This document shows positions 26,638 to 36,155 of a stretch of 64,000 bases of DNA, in pieces; positions within the stretch are counted from its first letter, which is position 1; the number at the start of each line of letters is the position of its first letter. A program made the translations under genes and the position numbers. The stretch is from Pseudomonas cremoris. GTDB taxonomy: Bacteria; Pseudomonadota; Gammaproteobacteria; Pseudomonadales; Pseudomonadaceae. The notes below the pieces were generated by a model. It ran no database searches and was not told where the DNA came from. It worked only from the letters and a program-made list of their open reading frames with translations. The stretch spans positions 124,001 to 188,000 of the forward strand of contig NZ_JAAXCY010000009.1 in the NCBI RefSeq assembly GCF_014230465.1, written 5' to 3'.

Positions 26638-27534
26638 ATGCCTGGCCCCAGTCGCTTTCCCTTACCGTTGATCGCTGCTTTTTTTGCGCTGTATGTGATC
26701 TGGGGTTCCACTTACCTGGTGATCCGTATCGGCGTGGAGTACTGGCCGCCGCTGATGTTGGGCGGGATTCGCTTCTTGGCGGCAGGTGCGGTGATGTACG
26801 GTTTTCTGCGCTGGCGCGGGGTGCCGGCGCCGACCTGGGTGCAGTGGAAAGCGGCGGCCAAGATCGGCATTTTGCTGCTGACCTTTGGCAATGGCGCGGT
26901 CAGCGTCGCGGAGCACACAGGTGTGTCGTCCGGTGTGGCCGCGCTGGCGGTGGCGACGGTGCCGCTGTTTACCTTGTTGTGTGGCTATTTTTGGGGCGCG
27001 CGCAATACAAAGCTGGAATGGGCGGGTGTGATTCTGGGCATGATTGGCATCGCCATGCTCAATATGGGCAGCACCTTGCAATCGAGCCCGATGGGCGCGG
27101 CTTTGTTGTTATTCGCCGCAGCGTCGTGGGCGTTCGGTTCGGTGTGGAGTCGGCGCTTGCCGCTGCCTCAAGGCGCCATGGCCAGTGCGGCTGAAATGCT
27201 GGTGGCGGGTGTCACGTTGTTGATCGGCAGTGCGCTGACCGGTGAGCGCCTGCACGCCATGCCACCCGTGGAGGGCTGGTTGGCCCTGGCTTACCTGGCC
27301 GTGTTTGGTTCGATCATCGCCTTCAATGCCTACATGTACCTGCTCAAGCACGTGCGTCCGGCGGCGGCAACCAGTTATGCCTACGTCAACCCGGCGGTGG
27401 CGGTGTTGCTGGGGATCGTATTCGTGGGCGAGACCATTGGTCTGGAAGAAGCCTTGGCCATGTTGGTGATCATCAGCGCGGTGCTGTTGATCAGCCTGCC
27501 CCAGTGGCGCAAGCCCAAGCCGGAAATAAGGTAA
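26638..27534 (+). CDS. EamA/DMT family exporter (YedA-like)
   Basis: 298 residues, ten predicted helices in two EamA repeats (about 10-140 and 150-290). It has WGSTYLVIRIGVEYWPP at the start of the first repeat and the Pro-rich PAAATSYAYVNPAVAVLLG in the second. Inner-membrane exporter for amino acids or drugs; the substrate is unknown. Divergent from an Lrp-family gene that probably regulates it. Confidence 0.9.
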   Translation: MPGPSRFPLPLIAAFFALYVIWGSTYLVIRIGVEYWPPLMLGGIRFLAAGAVMYGFLRWRGVPAPTWVQWKAAAKIGILLLTFGNGAVSVAEHTGVSSGVAALAVATVPLFTLLCGYFWGARNTKLEWAGVILGMIGIAMLNMGSTLQSSPMGAALLLFAAASWAFGSVWSRRLPLPQGAMASAAEMLVAGVTLLIGSALTGERLHAMPPVEGWLALAYLAVFGSIIAFNAYMYLLKHVRPAAATSYAYVNPAVAVLLGIVFVGETIGLEEALAMLVIISAVLLISLPQWRKPKPEIR

Positions 27535-27582
27535 ACTGCGGCCCATTGCGTTCCTTGCGCTGAATTTTCCTACGGTAAACAC

Positions 27583-28917
27583 ATGACTTTCGCCACCCTT
27601 GGCCTGATCGAACCCTTGCTGCGCGCCCTTGAGACGCTTGGCTACCAGACCCCGACGCCGGTGCAGGCGCAAGCCATTCCGGCGGTGCTGGCCGGTCGCG
27701 ACCTGATGGCTGCGGCCCAGACCGGTACCGGCAAGACCGCCGGTTTCGCCGTGCCGTTGCTGCAACTGCTGACCATGGAAGGGCCGAAAGTCGCCGCCAA
27801 CTCGGCGCGTGCGTTGATCCTGTGCCCCACCCGCGAGTTGGCCGAGCAGGTTCACGCCAGCGTTGCCGAGTATGCGCAAAACCTGCCGCTGACCACTTAT
27901 GCGGTGTACGGCGGCGTGAGCATCAACCCGCAGATGATGAAGCTGCGTAAGGGCGTCGACATTCTGGTCGCCACGCCTGGCCGCCTGATCGACTTGTTCC
28001 GCCAGAACGCGCTGAAGCTCAACCAGCTGCAAACCCTGGTGCTGGACGAAGCCGACCGCATGCTCGACCTGGGCTTCTCCGAAGAGTTGGCGAACATCTA
28101 CCGCATGCTGCCGAAAAAGCGCCAAACGCTGCTGTTTTCCGCGACCTTCTCCGATGATATCCGCCAGTTGGCCGGGCAGATGCTCAACGACCCGCTGAGC
28201 ATCGAAGTCAGCCCGCGCAACGTCGCCGCCAACACCGTGAAGCAGTGGATCGTGCCGGTAGACAAGAAGCGCAAGCCGGAGCTGTTTGTGCACTTGATGC
28301 GCAAAGGCCGCTGGAAACAAGTGCTGGTGTTCGCCAAGACCCGTAACGGCGTGGATGCGCTGGTGGACAAGTTGCAGGGCTTGGGCATCAATGCCGACGG
28401 TATCCATGGCGACAAACCGCAGGCCACGCGCCAACGTGCGCTGGACCGTTTCAAATCCAGCGATGTGCAGATCCTGGTCGCCACCGATGTGGCGGCCCGT
28501 GGCCTGGACATCGAAGACCTGCCGCTGGTGGTCAACTTCGACCTGCCAATCGTTGCCGAGGATTACATCCACCGCATCGGCCGTACCGGTCGTGCGGGTA
28601 ATACCGGCGAGGCGATTTCCCTGGTGTGTGCCGATGAAGTGAACATGCTTTCGGCCATCGAAATGCTGACCCGTCAGACCTTGACTCGCCACATGGAGCA
28701 GGATTTCGAACCGGAGCACCGCGTGCCGGACACCGATGCCAGTGGGCAAGTGGTGAAGAAACCGAAAAAACCGAAGAAGCCTAAAACGTCCGGTGGTGGC
28801 GGCAAGCGCAACCTGGGCAAGTGGGTGGACAGCGGGGAAGTGGCGCCGGCGGAACCTTCGATCAAGCCGGTGCGCAAGGTGCCGGTATTTAATACTGGGC
28901 CGCGTAAGAAGAAGTGA
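27583..28917 (+). CDS. rhlE: DEAD-box RNA helicase RhlE
   Basis: 444 residues. Q motif (PTPVQAQAIP), Walker A AQTGTGKT, PTRELAEQ, TPGRL, DEAD, SAT, then RecA2 with ARGLDIEDLP and HRIGRTGRAG. A basic C-terminal tail of about 70 residues (KKPKKPKKPK, GGGGKRNLGKW, GPRKKK) should bind RNA without sequence specificity. RhlE unwinds short RNA duplexes in ribosome assembly and mRNA decay. Closely follows the EamA gene but probably has its own promoter. Confidence 0.94.
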   Translation: MTFATLGLIEPLLRALETLGYQTPTPVQAQAIPAVLAGRDLMAAAQTGTGKTAGFAVPLLQLLTMEGPKVAANSARALILCPTRELAEQVHASVAEYAQNLPLTTYAVYGGVSINPQMMKLRKGVDILVATPGRLIDLFRQNALKLNQLQTLVLDEADRMLDLGFSEELANIYRMLPKKRQTLLFSATFSDDIRQLAGQMLNDPLSIEVSPRNVAANTVKQWIVPVDKKRKPELFVHLMRKGRWKQVLVFAKTRNGVDALVDKLQGLGINADGIHGDKPQATRQRALDRFKSSDVQILVATDVAARGLDIEDLPLVVNFDLPIVAEDYIHRIGRTGRAGNTGEAISLVCADEVNMLSAIEMLTRQTLTRHMEQDFEPEHRVPDTDASGQVVKKPKKPKKPKTSGGGGKRNLGKWVDSGEVAPAEPSIKPVRKVPVFNTGPRKKK

Positions 28918-28941
28918 TTTTGCGCTGTAGCTGATGGCCTC

Positions 28942-29024
28942 TTCGCGAGCAAGCCCGCTCCCACACTTGACCGAGTTTCAACATGGAAATGCGGTCAAAA
29001 TGTGGGAGCGGGCTTGCTCGCGAA
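28942..29024. repeat. REPIN, reversed-arm configuration
   Basis: TTCGCGAGCAAGCCCGCTCC first, its reverse complement second, with the spacer CTTGACCGAGTTTCAACAT. Same layout and related spacer as 4866-4947. Between two convergent genes (rhlE and a flavoprotein). Confidence 0.88.
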
Positions 29025-29049
29025 GGCGGCGTTGAATCCAACAAAAATC

Positions 29050-30276
29050 TCAGCGCTTAAGCCACTCCAACATCCCCCGCCCAGCCGCCCGCCCACTGGC
29101 AAAGCATCCCGTCAGCAAATACCCGCCAGTCGGCGCTTCCCAGTCCAACATCTCCCCCGCACAAAACACCCCCGGCAATTGCTTGAGCATCAAACGTTCG
29201 TCCAATGCCTCAAACGGCACGCCGCCTGCAGTGCTGATGGCTTCATCCATTGGCCGCGTCTTCACTAAGGTCAGTGGCAGCGCCTTGATATCCACAGCCA
29301 ACTTCGCCGGATCATTGAAATGTTCCACAGGCGCCAACTCGCGCAACAGCGCCGCTTTTACCCCATCCAACCCCAACTGGCTGTGCAAATGCTTGCTCAT
29401 TGACCGCGAACCACGCGGCTTGGCCAACGCGGCCTGAACCTTGTCCACAGGCTTGCTTGGCAGCAGGTCGATATGCACCGTGGCCGAGCCGGTTTGGTTG
29501 ATCGCTTCCCGAATGGGCGCCGACAGTGCGTAGATCAGGCTGCCCTCGATGCCGGTCGCGGTGACCACACATTCGCCCAGCCGAGGTTTGTCGTCACCCA
29601 GTCCGATGGCGACGTTTTTCAGCGGTGCGCCGGCGAATTTGCTGACCATCAATTCGCTCCAGGCCGACACCTCGAAACCACAGTTGCTCGGCTGTAGCGG
29701 GGCGTAGGGCACGCCCTTGTCTTCCAGCAGTTTGAGCCAAGCCCCGTCGGAACCCAGGCGCGACCAACTCCCCCCGCCGAGGGCCAACAGCACCGCATCG
29801 CTGTGGATGGTTTTTTCGCCTTCGGGGCTGTGGATAAGTAAATCACCGTCGGCATTCCAACCGGTCCAGCGGTGTCGGGTGTGGATAACCACGCCTTGGT
29901 CCCGCAGGCGCTTGAGCCAGGCACGCAGCAGGGGCGCGGCTTTCATGTCGGTAGGAAATACGCGGCCCGACGTGCCGACAAAGGTCTCGATCCCCAACCC
30001 GTGTATCCATTCACACAAGGCTTCGGCGCCAAACGCACGCAGCAACGGTGCCATGTGCGGTGCGCGTTCGGCGTAACGCGACAGGAACGCCGGGTAGTCT
30101 TCGGAGTGGGTGATGTTCATGCCGCCCACGCCGGCCAGCAGGAATTTTCGCCCCACCGAGGGCATGCCGTCGTACAGGTCGACGCGCAGCCCTGCCTGGC
30201 TCAAGACTTCGGCGGCCATCAGCCCGGCGGGGCCGCCGCCGATGATAGTGACGTGTCGAGGTGGGGTCTGGGGCAT
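29050..30276 (-). CDS. FAD-dependent oxidoreductase (HI0933/BaiN-like, TIGR03862 type)
   Basis: 408 residues. An N-terminal Rossmann motif (IIGGGPAGLMAAEVLSQ) and the family-specific GRKFLLAGVGGMNITHSE bind FAD. A later GVFCAGEMLDWEAPTGGYLLTGCFASGRAAG is the second FAD segment. The reaction is unknown; members are often called NAD(P)/FAD-dependent oxidoreductases. Convergent with rhlE across a REPIN. Confidence 0.9.
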   Translation of the reverse strand: MPQTPPRHVTIIGGGPAGLMAAEVLSQAGLRVDLYDGMPSVGRKFLLAGVGGMNITHSEDYPAFLSRYAERAPHMAPLLRAFGAEALCEWIHGLGIETFVGTSGRVFPTDMKAAPLLRAWLKRLRDQGVVIHTRHRWTGWNADGDLLIHSPEGEKTIHSDAVLLALGGGSWSRLGSDGAWLKLLEDKGVPYAPLQPSNCGFEVSAWSELMVSKFAGAPLKNVAIGLGDDKPRLGECVVTATGIEGSLIYALSAPIREAINQTGSATVHIDLLPSKPVDKVQAALAKPRGSRSMSKHLHSQLGLDGVKAALLRELAPVEHFNDPAKLAVDIKALPLTLVKTRPMDEAISTAGGVPFEALDERLMLKQLPGVFCAGEMLDWEAPTGGYLLTGCFASGRAAGRGMLEWLKR

Positions 30277-30447
30277 GGCAAGGGCTACGGTCGAATAAAC
30301 AGGCCGAGCATTCTACCCGACGAACGCGCAAACGCCTGATCAAAAAACGTACAGCTTTGTGCAGCCCATGCAGGCAGTGGCTCTTGGAGGCTTACGCTCA
30401 AGTTATCCACAGGCCGTTCCACAGGCATTGTGGGTAAAGCCCACGGT

Positions 30448-31368
30448 TCAATGACAACCTGATGACGTCCACACCCGTTGTGCGCTGTGGTGCAGGATGC
30501 CGTGGCGGCGGGCCAGGGCAGGGCGGTCCTTGCTGTAGCCGCCGCCGATCACGCCCATCACGGGAATGTCGCGGCCCAGGCAATGGCGCATCACGCTTTC
30601 ATCGCGGGCGGCCACGCCTTGGTCTGTCAGCTTGAGGTAACCGAGGGCGTCGTCCTTGTGCACGTCGACACCGGCGTCGTACAGCACCAGGTCCGGTTGG
30701 TACAGCGGCAGCAGGTAGTTGAGGGCATCGTCCACCACCTTGAGGTAGTCGACGTCGCCCATGCCCATGGGCAGCGGGATGTCCCAGTCGCTCTGGGCCT
30801 TGCGTGCGGGGAAGTTCTTTTCGCAGTGCAGCGACACGGTGATGGCGTCCGGTGTGTCATGGAGGATGCGCGCGGTGCCATCGCCTTGGTGCACGTCGCA
30901 ATCGAAGATCAGCACACGGTTGACCCTGCCGCTGGCCAGCAGGTAATGGCTGATCACCGCCAGGTCATTGAAGATGCAAAAGCCTGCGGGGTAATCGTAG
31001 TGGGCGTGATGGGTGCCCCCCGCCAAATGACAGGCCAGGCCGTGTTCCAAGGCTTTTTCTGCGGCCAGGATCGAGCCGCCCACCGCCCGCACGGTGCGTC
31101 GGGCCAGGGCTTCGTTCCAGGGGAGGCCGAGACGGCGCTGGTCTTCGCGGGACAGTTCGCCACCCATGTAGCGTTCGATGTAGCCGGGGTCATGGGCCAG
31201 GGCCAGGATCTCGGGTGGGCAGAGTTGTGGGCGCAGCAGTTGGCTGTCCTCAGTCAGCCCACTGGACACCAAGTGGTCACGCAACAGGCGGAACTTGTCC
31301 ATGGGGAAGCGATGGTCCGCCGGGAACTCAGGGCTGTAGTCGTCGTGGTAGATCAGTGGCAGGGGCAT
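30448..31368 (-). CDS. Histone deacetylase superfamily protein
   Basis: 306 residues from ATG at 31368 (MPLPLIYHDDYSPEF). Arginase/deacetylase fold. The zinc and catalytic residues are seen in GGTHHAHYD (His pair), FDCDVHQGDGT (Asp/His ligands) and YDAGVDVHKDD (Asp ligand). Bacterial members deacetylate small amines or acetoin-type substrates; the substrate is not predictable here. Separated from the flavoprotein gene on the same strand by a 171-base gap. Confidence 0.9.
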   Translation of the reverse strand: MPLPLIYHDDYSPEFPADHRFPMDKFRLLRDHLVSSGLTEDSQLLRPQLCPPEILALAHDPGYIERYMGGELSREDQRRLGLPWNEALARRTVRAVGGSILAAEKALEHGLACHLAGGTHHAHYDYPAGFCIFNDLAVISHYLLASGRVNRVLIFDCDVHQGDGTARILHDTPDAITVSLHCEKNFPARKAQSDWDIPLPMGMGDVDYLKVVDDALNYLLPLYQPDLVLYDAGVDVHKDDALGYLKLTDQGVAARDESVMRHCLGRDIPVMGVIGGGYSKDRPALARRHGILHHSAQRVWTSSGCH

Positions 31369-31443
31369 GGGATTTTCTGACGGGAACCTGCGACGCATCT
31401 TACCCGCGTTGTACACTCACGCACATGGCAAGGGTGGGGACCC

Positions 31444-32013
31444 ATGGAGCCGATACTCGAACTGGAAAGTGCACGCCTGGTGTTGCGCCAATGGCGCGAC
31501 AGCGACCTGCCGGAATTTGCACGCATGTGCGCCGACCCGCAGGTGATGCGCTATTTCCCGGCCAAGCTGAGTCACCTGGAAAGCGCCGCGTTGATCGGCC
31601 GGATTCGCGGCCACTTCGCCGAATACGGGTTTGGCCCATGGGCCTTGCAGCGTAAAGACACCGGCGAATTCATCGGCCTTACCGGCTTGCAGCATGTCAA
31701 CTTCGACGCCGCATTTACCCCCGCAGTGGAAATCGGCTGGCGCCTGGCCCGTGAGCATTGGGGCCTGGGTTACGCCAGCGAGGCGGCCTGGACGGCGCTG
31801 CGGTGTGGTTTCGACCGGTTGCAGTTAGACGAGATCGTCGCCTTCACCACCGAAGCCAATCTGCCATCACAAAAAGTCATGCAGGCCATCGGTATGCATT
31901 ACGATCCCCAGGCAGATTTTGAACACCCCAAGGTCGCAGCCGATGACCCGCTGCGCCATCATGTGTTGTATCGCATCACCCGCGCCCAATGGTTGGACAC
32001 GCTGCACGGATAA
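31444..32013 (+). CDS. GNAT family N-acetyltransferase (RimJ/RimL-like)
   Basis: 189 residues. LVLRQWRDSDLPEFARMCAD is the usual opening of the RimJ-type branch. The acetyl-CoA-binding loop is seen in WGLGYASEAAWTAL (about 101-114), with ANLPSQKVMQAIGM near the end. The substrate could be a ribosomal-protein N-terminus or a small amine. 38 bases before tesB on the same strand. Confidence 0.88.
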   Translation: MEPILELESARLVLRQWRDSDLPEFARMCADPQVMRYFPAKLSHLESAALIGRIRGHFAEYGFGPWALQRKDTGEFIGLTGLQHVNFDAAFTPAVEIGWRLAREHWGLGYASEAAWTALRCGFDRLQLDEIVAFTTEANLPSQKVMQAIGMHYDPQADFEHPKVAADDPLRHHVLYRITRAQWLDTLHG

Positions 32014-32051
32014 GCAGCCCGGAATGCCCTATAGATTGTAGGAGTTGCTCT

Positions 32052-32921
32052 ATGAGCCAAGTATTGGAAGATCTGGTAGACCTGCTGACCCTGGAGCCGA
32101 TCGAGGAAAACCTCTTTCGCGGCCGCAGTCAGGACCTGGGTTTTCGCCAACTGTTCGGCGGCCAGGTGCTTGGCCAGTCGCTGTCGGCCGCCAGCCAGAC
32201 CGTAGAAGAAGCGCGGCACGTGCACTCCCTGCATGGTTATTTCCTGCGCCCGGGCGATGCGGCCTTGCCGGTGGTGTATTCGGTGGACCGCGTGCGTGAT
32301 GGCGGCAGCTTCAGCACCCGTCGCGTCACGGCGATCCAGAAAGGCCACCCGATCTTCACGTGCACCACGTCGTTTCAGTACGACGAGCAAGGCTTTGACC
32401 ACCAGACCACCATGCCCGTGGTGGTCGGCCCGGAGAACCTGCCGTCGGAACTGGAGTTGACCCAGCAGCGCGCCCACCTGATCCCCGAGCACATGCGCGA
32501 CAAGTTGCTGTGCCCCAAGCCGATTGAAGTGCGCCCGGTCACCGAAAAAGACCCGTTCAACCCGCAGCCGTCAGACCCGGTCAAGTACGTGTGGTTTCGT
32601 GCCGACGGCGCTTTGGCCGACACGCCTGCGCTGCATAAATACCTGTTGGCCTACGCCTCGGATTTCGGCCTGCTGACCACCTCGCTGCTGCCCCATGGCA
32701 AGACCGTGTGGCAGAAAGACATGCAGGTCGCCAGTCTCGACCACGCGTTGTGGTTCCACGCTGACCTGCGTGCAGACGACTGGTTGCTGTACGCCATGGA
32801 CAGCCCATGGGCCGGTAACTCCCGTGGTTTCTCCCGTGGCAGCGTATACAACCGTGCCGGGCAGTTGGTGGCATCGGTGACCCAGGAAGGCTTGATCCGC
32901 CATCGCAAGGATTGGGCATGA
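32052..32921 (+). CDS. tesB: Acyl-CoA thioesterase II
   Basis: 289 residues from ATG at 32052 after TAGGAG. Double hot-dog fold: the N-terminal repeat has FRGRSQDLGFRQLFGGQVLGQ and HSLHGYFLRPGD, the C-terminal repeat has ASLDHALWFHAD with the catalytic Asp, and QEGLIRHRK closes it. Hydrolyses medium/long-chain acyl-CoA. Overlaps the HAD gene (ATGA), so the two are translationally coupled. Confidence 0.95.
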   Translation: MSQVLEDLVDLLTLEPIEENLFRGRSQDLGFRQLFGGQVLGQSLSAASQTVEEARHVHSLHGYFLRPGDAALPVVYSVDRVRDGGSFSTRRVTAIQKGHPIFTCTTSFQYDEQGFDHQTTMPVVVGPENLPSELELTQQRAHLIPEHMRDKLLCPKPIEVRPVTEKDPFNPQPSDPVKYVWFRADGALADTPALHKYLLAYASDFGLLTTSLLPHGKTVWQKDMQVASLDHALWFHADLRADDWLLYAMDSPWAGNSRGFSRGSVYNRAGQLVASVTQEGLIRHRKDWA

Positions 32922-33505
32922 GCCTGTCAGACGTTAAGCACTGGGTGTTCGACATGGACGGCACCCTGACGGTGGCCGTGCATGATTTTGCGGCGATTCG
33001 TGAGGCCCTGGACATTCCGCCGCAAGACGACATTCTCACTCACCTCGCCGCGCTGCCGGTGGATGTGGCGGCGGCCAAGCATGCGTGGTTGCTGGAACAC
33101 GAGCGCGAGCTGGCGTTGGGTTCGGTCGCTGCCGAAGGCGCGGTAGAGCTGGTACGTGAGCTGGCTGGGCGGGGTTATCGCCTGGGTATTCTGACCCGCA
33201 ATGCGCGGGAGCTGGCGCACATCACCCTTGAGGCGATTGGCCTGGCGGACTGCTTTGCCGTCGAGGATGTGTTGGGGCGTGATGATGCGCAACCGAAGCC
33301 GGATCCGGATGGGTTGTTGAAACTGGCGGCGGCCTGGGAGGTAGCGCCAGGCGAGATGGTGATGGTCGGGGACTATCGCTTTGACCTGGATTGCGGCCGG
33401 GCGGCGGGGACGCGGACGGTGTTGGTCAACTTGCCGGAAAACCCGTGGCCGGAGTTGGCAGATTGGCATGCCGAAGACTGCTCGGCCTTGCGCCGGATGC
33501 TGTAG
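32918..33505 (+). CDS. HAD family hydrolase
   Basis: 195 residues from ATG at 32918, sharing ATGA with tesB. Motif I DMDGTLT (nucleophile and acid Asp), motif II in GILTRNARE, Lys in QPKPDPDGL, and motif IV GDYRFDLDCGRAAG. Small helical cap between motifs I and II. A phosphoglycolate phosphatase-like or nucleotidase activity is likely but unproven. Confidence 0.9.
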   Translation: MSLSDVKHWVFDMDGTLTVAVHDFAAIREALDIPPQDDILTHLAALPVDVAAAKHAWLLEHERELALGSVAAEGAVELVRELAGRGYRLGILTRNARELAHITLEAIGLADCFAVEDVLGRDDAQPKPDPDGLLKLAAAWEVAPGEMVMVGDYRFDLDCGRAAGTRTVLVNLPENPWPELADWHAEDCSALRRML

Positions 33506-33523
33506 TCCTGACACCGAGGATCA

Positions 33524-33616
33524 AATGTGGGAGCGGGCTTGCTCGCGAACGCGGTGTATCAGTTTCCAATAGGCTGACTGATCCAGCGCATTCGCGAGCA
33601 AGCCCGCTCCCACATT
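33524..33616. repeat. REPIN (inverted REP doublet)
   Basis: AATGTGGGAGCGGGCTTGC and its reverse complement, with a loop containing AGGCTGACTGATCC. Between convergent genes. Confidence 0.9.
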
Positions 33617-33638
33617 TTTGACCGAACTCACCCAGTGA

Positions 33639-34613
33639 CTACTGGGCAAACAACACCTTCTGCCCCTGCGGCGACGTAAACATCCCATCCCCGTTATGCC
33701 CCACCCCTGGTACTTCCACCAACTTATGCCCCAACTGCGGGTGCCGCTGCTTGAGGTAGTCAAAATAGTTGTGCCCGCGAATCAGCCGATACGCACCCTG
33801 GGTTTCGGCCTCGCAGCTTTTATCCAAGGCTGGGTGGTTCGGGTCGGTGTCTTGCTGGCCCAGCAGGTAGGTGATGTTGCGTGACACATACGCCTGCTCA
33901 AGCTGCTCGGCGCTCTGGCCCTTGGCGTAGGCCGGCAGGTTTTGCAGGCCGTATTTCCAGTCGTTGAAGCCCGGGCAACTGGCAATGTCGAACTTCACCG
34001 GGCGCTGCGGGGTGAAGTAGGCGTAGGACGATGGGTTGGCCACCACGTACCGCAAGCTGATGCCTTCGTTTTGCAGCATCGGGTGATCGTGGCCGGTGAG
34101 GGCGAAACGCTGCACCACCTGGCCGCCGCCGGAATGCCCGGCGACTACGATTTCCTTGAGTGCCGGGAACAGCTTGCGGTTGCCCAGGTGCTTGATGATC
34201 TGGTCAAGGGCGCCATAGGAGCTGATTTGGCCCGGACCAGTGGAAGGCTCTCCGGCCATCCAGTCATTGCCATTCCAGCGCAGTACCTGGTTGTCCAGGT
34301 GGTTGCGCTTGATGTCCGATTCATTCAGGAACTGCGGCGCGATCACCAGGGTGCTCCCGCCAACTGCGGCATGCTCGGCGGCGTCGATGCCACTTTGCAG
34401 GTAGGTTTGTGCGTTGCGCAGCCGCCCATGCACGATGATCAATGCGCGGGTGACGGCGGGTAGCGGTTTGCTCCAGTCCTGGCTCAAGCCGAGGCTGAGG
34501 TCGCCGGCCTCCAGGTGGAAACGATCAGGACTGACTTCCTTGACGCCATGCTCGGCGGCCCAGGTTGAACACGTGACTAACAAGCCCAGCAGTAATCCCA
34601 ATCGTTTTTTCAT
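33639..34613 (-). CDS. Exported alpha/beta hydrolase
   Basis: 324 residues with a signal peptide (MKKRLGLLLGLLVTCSTWAA). Alpha/beta hydrolase fold: RALIIVHGRLRN (oxyanion region), nucleophile elbow GHSGGG (Ser at about 171), and C-terminal VPGVGHNGDGMF with the likely catalytic His. Periplasmic esterase/lipase-like; substrate unknown. Its ATG follows directly after the stop codon of the metallopeptidase gene upstream (TAAATG), so the two are coupled. Confidence 0.87.
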   Translation of the reverse strand: MKKRLGLLLGLLVTCSTWAAEHGVKEVSPDRFHLEAGDLSLGLSQDWSKPLPAVTRALIIVHGRLRNAQTYLQSGIDAAEHAAVGGSTLVIAPQFLNESDIKRNHLDNQVLRWNGNDWMAGEPSTGPGQISSYGALDQIIKHLGNRKLFPALKEIVVAGHSGGGQVVQRFALTGHDHPMLQNEGISLRYVVANPSSYAYFTPQRPVKFDIASCPGFNDWKYGLQNLPAYAKGQSAEQLEQAYVSRNITYLLGQQDTDPNHPALDKSCEAETQGAYRLIRGHNYFDYLKQRHPQLGHKLVEVPGVGHNGDGMFTSPQGQKVLFAQ

Positions 34614-35501
34614 TTAGAGACTCTTGGCGGAAAAGGTGTCGCATTGAGTGATCTGGCCCTGGGCGAAGCCGGTCTTGAACCAGCGCACGCGCTGCGCCGA
34701 GGTGCCGTGGGTAAACGAGTCTGGCACCACGCGGCCCTGACCCTGTTGCTGCAAACGGTCATCGCCAATGGCGTTGGCCGCGTTCAGTGCTTCTCCGATA
34801 TCACCGGGTTCCAGCCAGTTCAGGCGCTTCTGCGCGCGATTGGCCCACACGCCGGCGAAGCAGTCGGCTTGCAGCTCCTGGCGAACCAGCAGGCCGCCGT
34901 CGCCTTGCATCTGCCGGCCTTGCTGGCGCGCGGTTTGGATCTTGGCCGAGATGCCCAGCAACGTCTGCACGTGATGCCCGACTTCGTGGGCGATCACATA
35001 GGCCTGGGCGAAGTCGCCAGCGGCTTGGAAGCGTTGCGACATTTCGCGGAAGAAATCCAGGTCCAGGTACACCTGCTGGTCAGCCGGGCAATAGAACGGG
35101 CCGCTCGCCGAGGTGGCGCCACCGCAGGCGGAATTCACACGGCCACGGAACAGGATCAGTTTGGGGTTCTTGTAGGTCAGGCCGTTTTCCTTGAACACCT
35201 GGGCCCAGGTGTCTTCGGTGTCGCCGAGCACTGCGCGTACAAAATCAGCTTGTTCGTCATTGGCTGGCGGGGCTTGGCGTTGTTGAGTGCTCACCGAGGG
35301 AGCCTGGTCCATCTGGCCGGTCAACTGGCCGAGGATCTGCAGCGGGTCCTGGCCGGTCAGCCAGCCGATGCCGACGATCAGCACGATCGCCGTCAGGCTC
35401 AGGCCCTTGCCGCCACCAAAGCGCATTCCACCACCACCGCCGCCGCCGTCATCGCGGGCATCCACTACGTTGTCGCTGCGTCGGCCTTTTTTCCATAGCA
35501 T
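34614..35501 (-). CDS. Neutral zinc metallopeptidase (YpfJ family)
   Basis: 295 residues. A cytoplasmic N-terminal stretch with seven successive Gly is followed by one transmembrane helix (LSLTAIVLIVGIGWLTG) and a periplasmic domain with the zincin motif HEVGHH (about residues 173-178). RQELQADCFAG probably supplies the third zinc ligand. Family called neutral zinc metallopeptidase/YpfJ; substrate unknown. Cotranscribed with the exported hydrolase that follows it. Confidence 0.9.
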   Translation of the reverse strand: MLWKKGRRSDNVVDARDDGGGGGGGMRFGGGKGLSLTAIVLIVGIGWLTGQDPLQILGQLTGQMDQAPSVSTQQRQAPPANDEQADFVRAVLGDTEDTWAQVFKENGLTYKNPKLILFRGRVNSACGGATSASGPFYCPADQQVYLDLDFFREMSQRFQAAGDFAQAYVIAHEVGHHVQTLLGISAKIQTARQQGRQMQGDGGLLVRQELQADCFAGVWANRAQKRLNWLEPGDIGEALNAANAIGDDRLQQQGQGRVVPDSFTHGTSAQRVRWFKTGFAQGQITQCDTFSAKSL

Positions 35502-35554
35502 GGGGCAATCCTCTCGGTGAACGGTCCTACAAACAAGTGGGATGATTATGGACG

Positions 35555-35971
35555 TTATTGGCGGCAGTAGCCTTCACCGGTGTCTACGATCAGGCAGTCC
35601 TTCTTGTCCGCCAGCCATTTCAGGCCAGTGGCTTCGCCGTCGCCGGCGGTCAATTGCTGCGGGCCGTCTGGGCGCGTGAAGGCGATGCCGTCTTCGTTGG
35701 CTTCACCTTTGAAGGTGCCCGAGTCATCGGCATCAAGGCCGTATTGCATGGTGAGGATGTAATGCCCGCGGCCAATGCTGTCGTCCTTGGCGATGGTCAG
35801 GTTGAGGCCTTCGACGCCAATCCACTTGCCCACCCATTTGTCGGTGGGCGGGGTTTGCGGCACCAGGGTGGCTTGCACGGAGGCGGGCGCAGGTTTAGGT
35901 GCTTCCTTCGCCTCTTTATTGCAGGCAGTGAGCAGGGCAAGGGCAGAAAGAACAAAAAGCGTTTTTTTCAT
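35555..35971 (-). CDS. Lipoprotein of unknown function
   Basis: 138 residues. Lipobox LLTAC with Cys17, followed by N-K-E, then a Pro/Ala/Lys linker to residue 45 and a small beta-rich domain (KWVGKWIGVEGLNLTI...). Two late Cys (KDCLIV, EGYCRQ) may form a disulfide. Lies 53 bases before the metallopeptidase gene, same strand. Confidence 0.85.
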   Translation of the reverse strand: MKKTLFVLSALALLTACNKEAKEAPKPAPASVQATLVPQTPPTDKWVGKWIGVEGLNLTIAKDDSIGRGHYILTMQYGLDADDSGTFKGEANEDGIAFTRPDGPQQLTAGDGEATGLKWLADKKDCLIVDTGEGYCRQ

Positions 35972-36155
35972 AGCGACAAGGCCTTGGTTAAAAAGTAAGC
36001 AACACGGCGGTCAACGTGCAGCGTTGGACTCGAATCCCGTGATTTAGTGCGCTGTTCGCACGGTGTTTGGTTATGCTCTGGGGGCAGACGCAGGCCCGGC
36101 TGCTAGATTACCGGGTTGAGCAGCCCGCGTTCAGCCCGTCATGCAAGAGAAGCCA

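Noticed and set aside
28941..29024. Reversed-arm repeat considered as a bidirectional terminator for rhlE and the flavoprotein gene
   Set aside because: No T-runs flank the stems, and the sequence is a member of the genome-wide REP family; any termination role would be secondary.
30403..30411. TTATCCACA, a perfect DnaA box, in the gap between the flavoprotein and deacetylase genes
   Set aside because: A single box with no cluster, no AT-rich unwinding region and no dnaA/dnaN nearby; not an origin.
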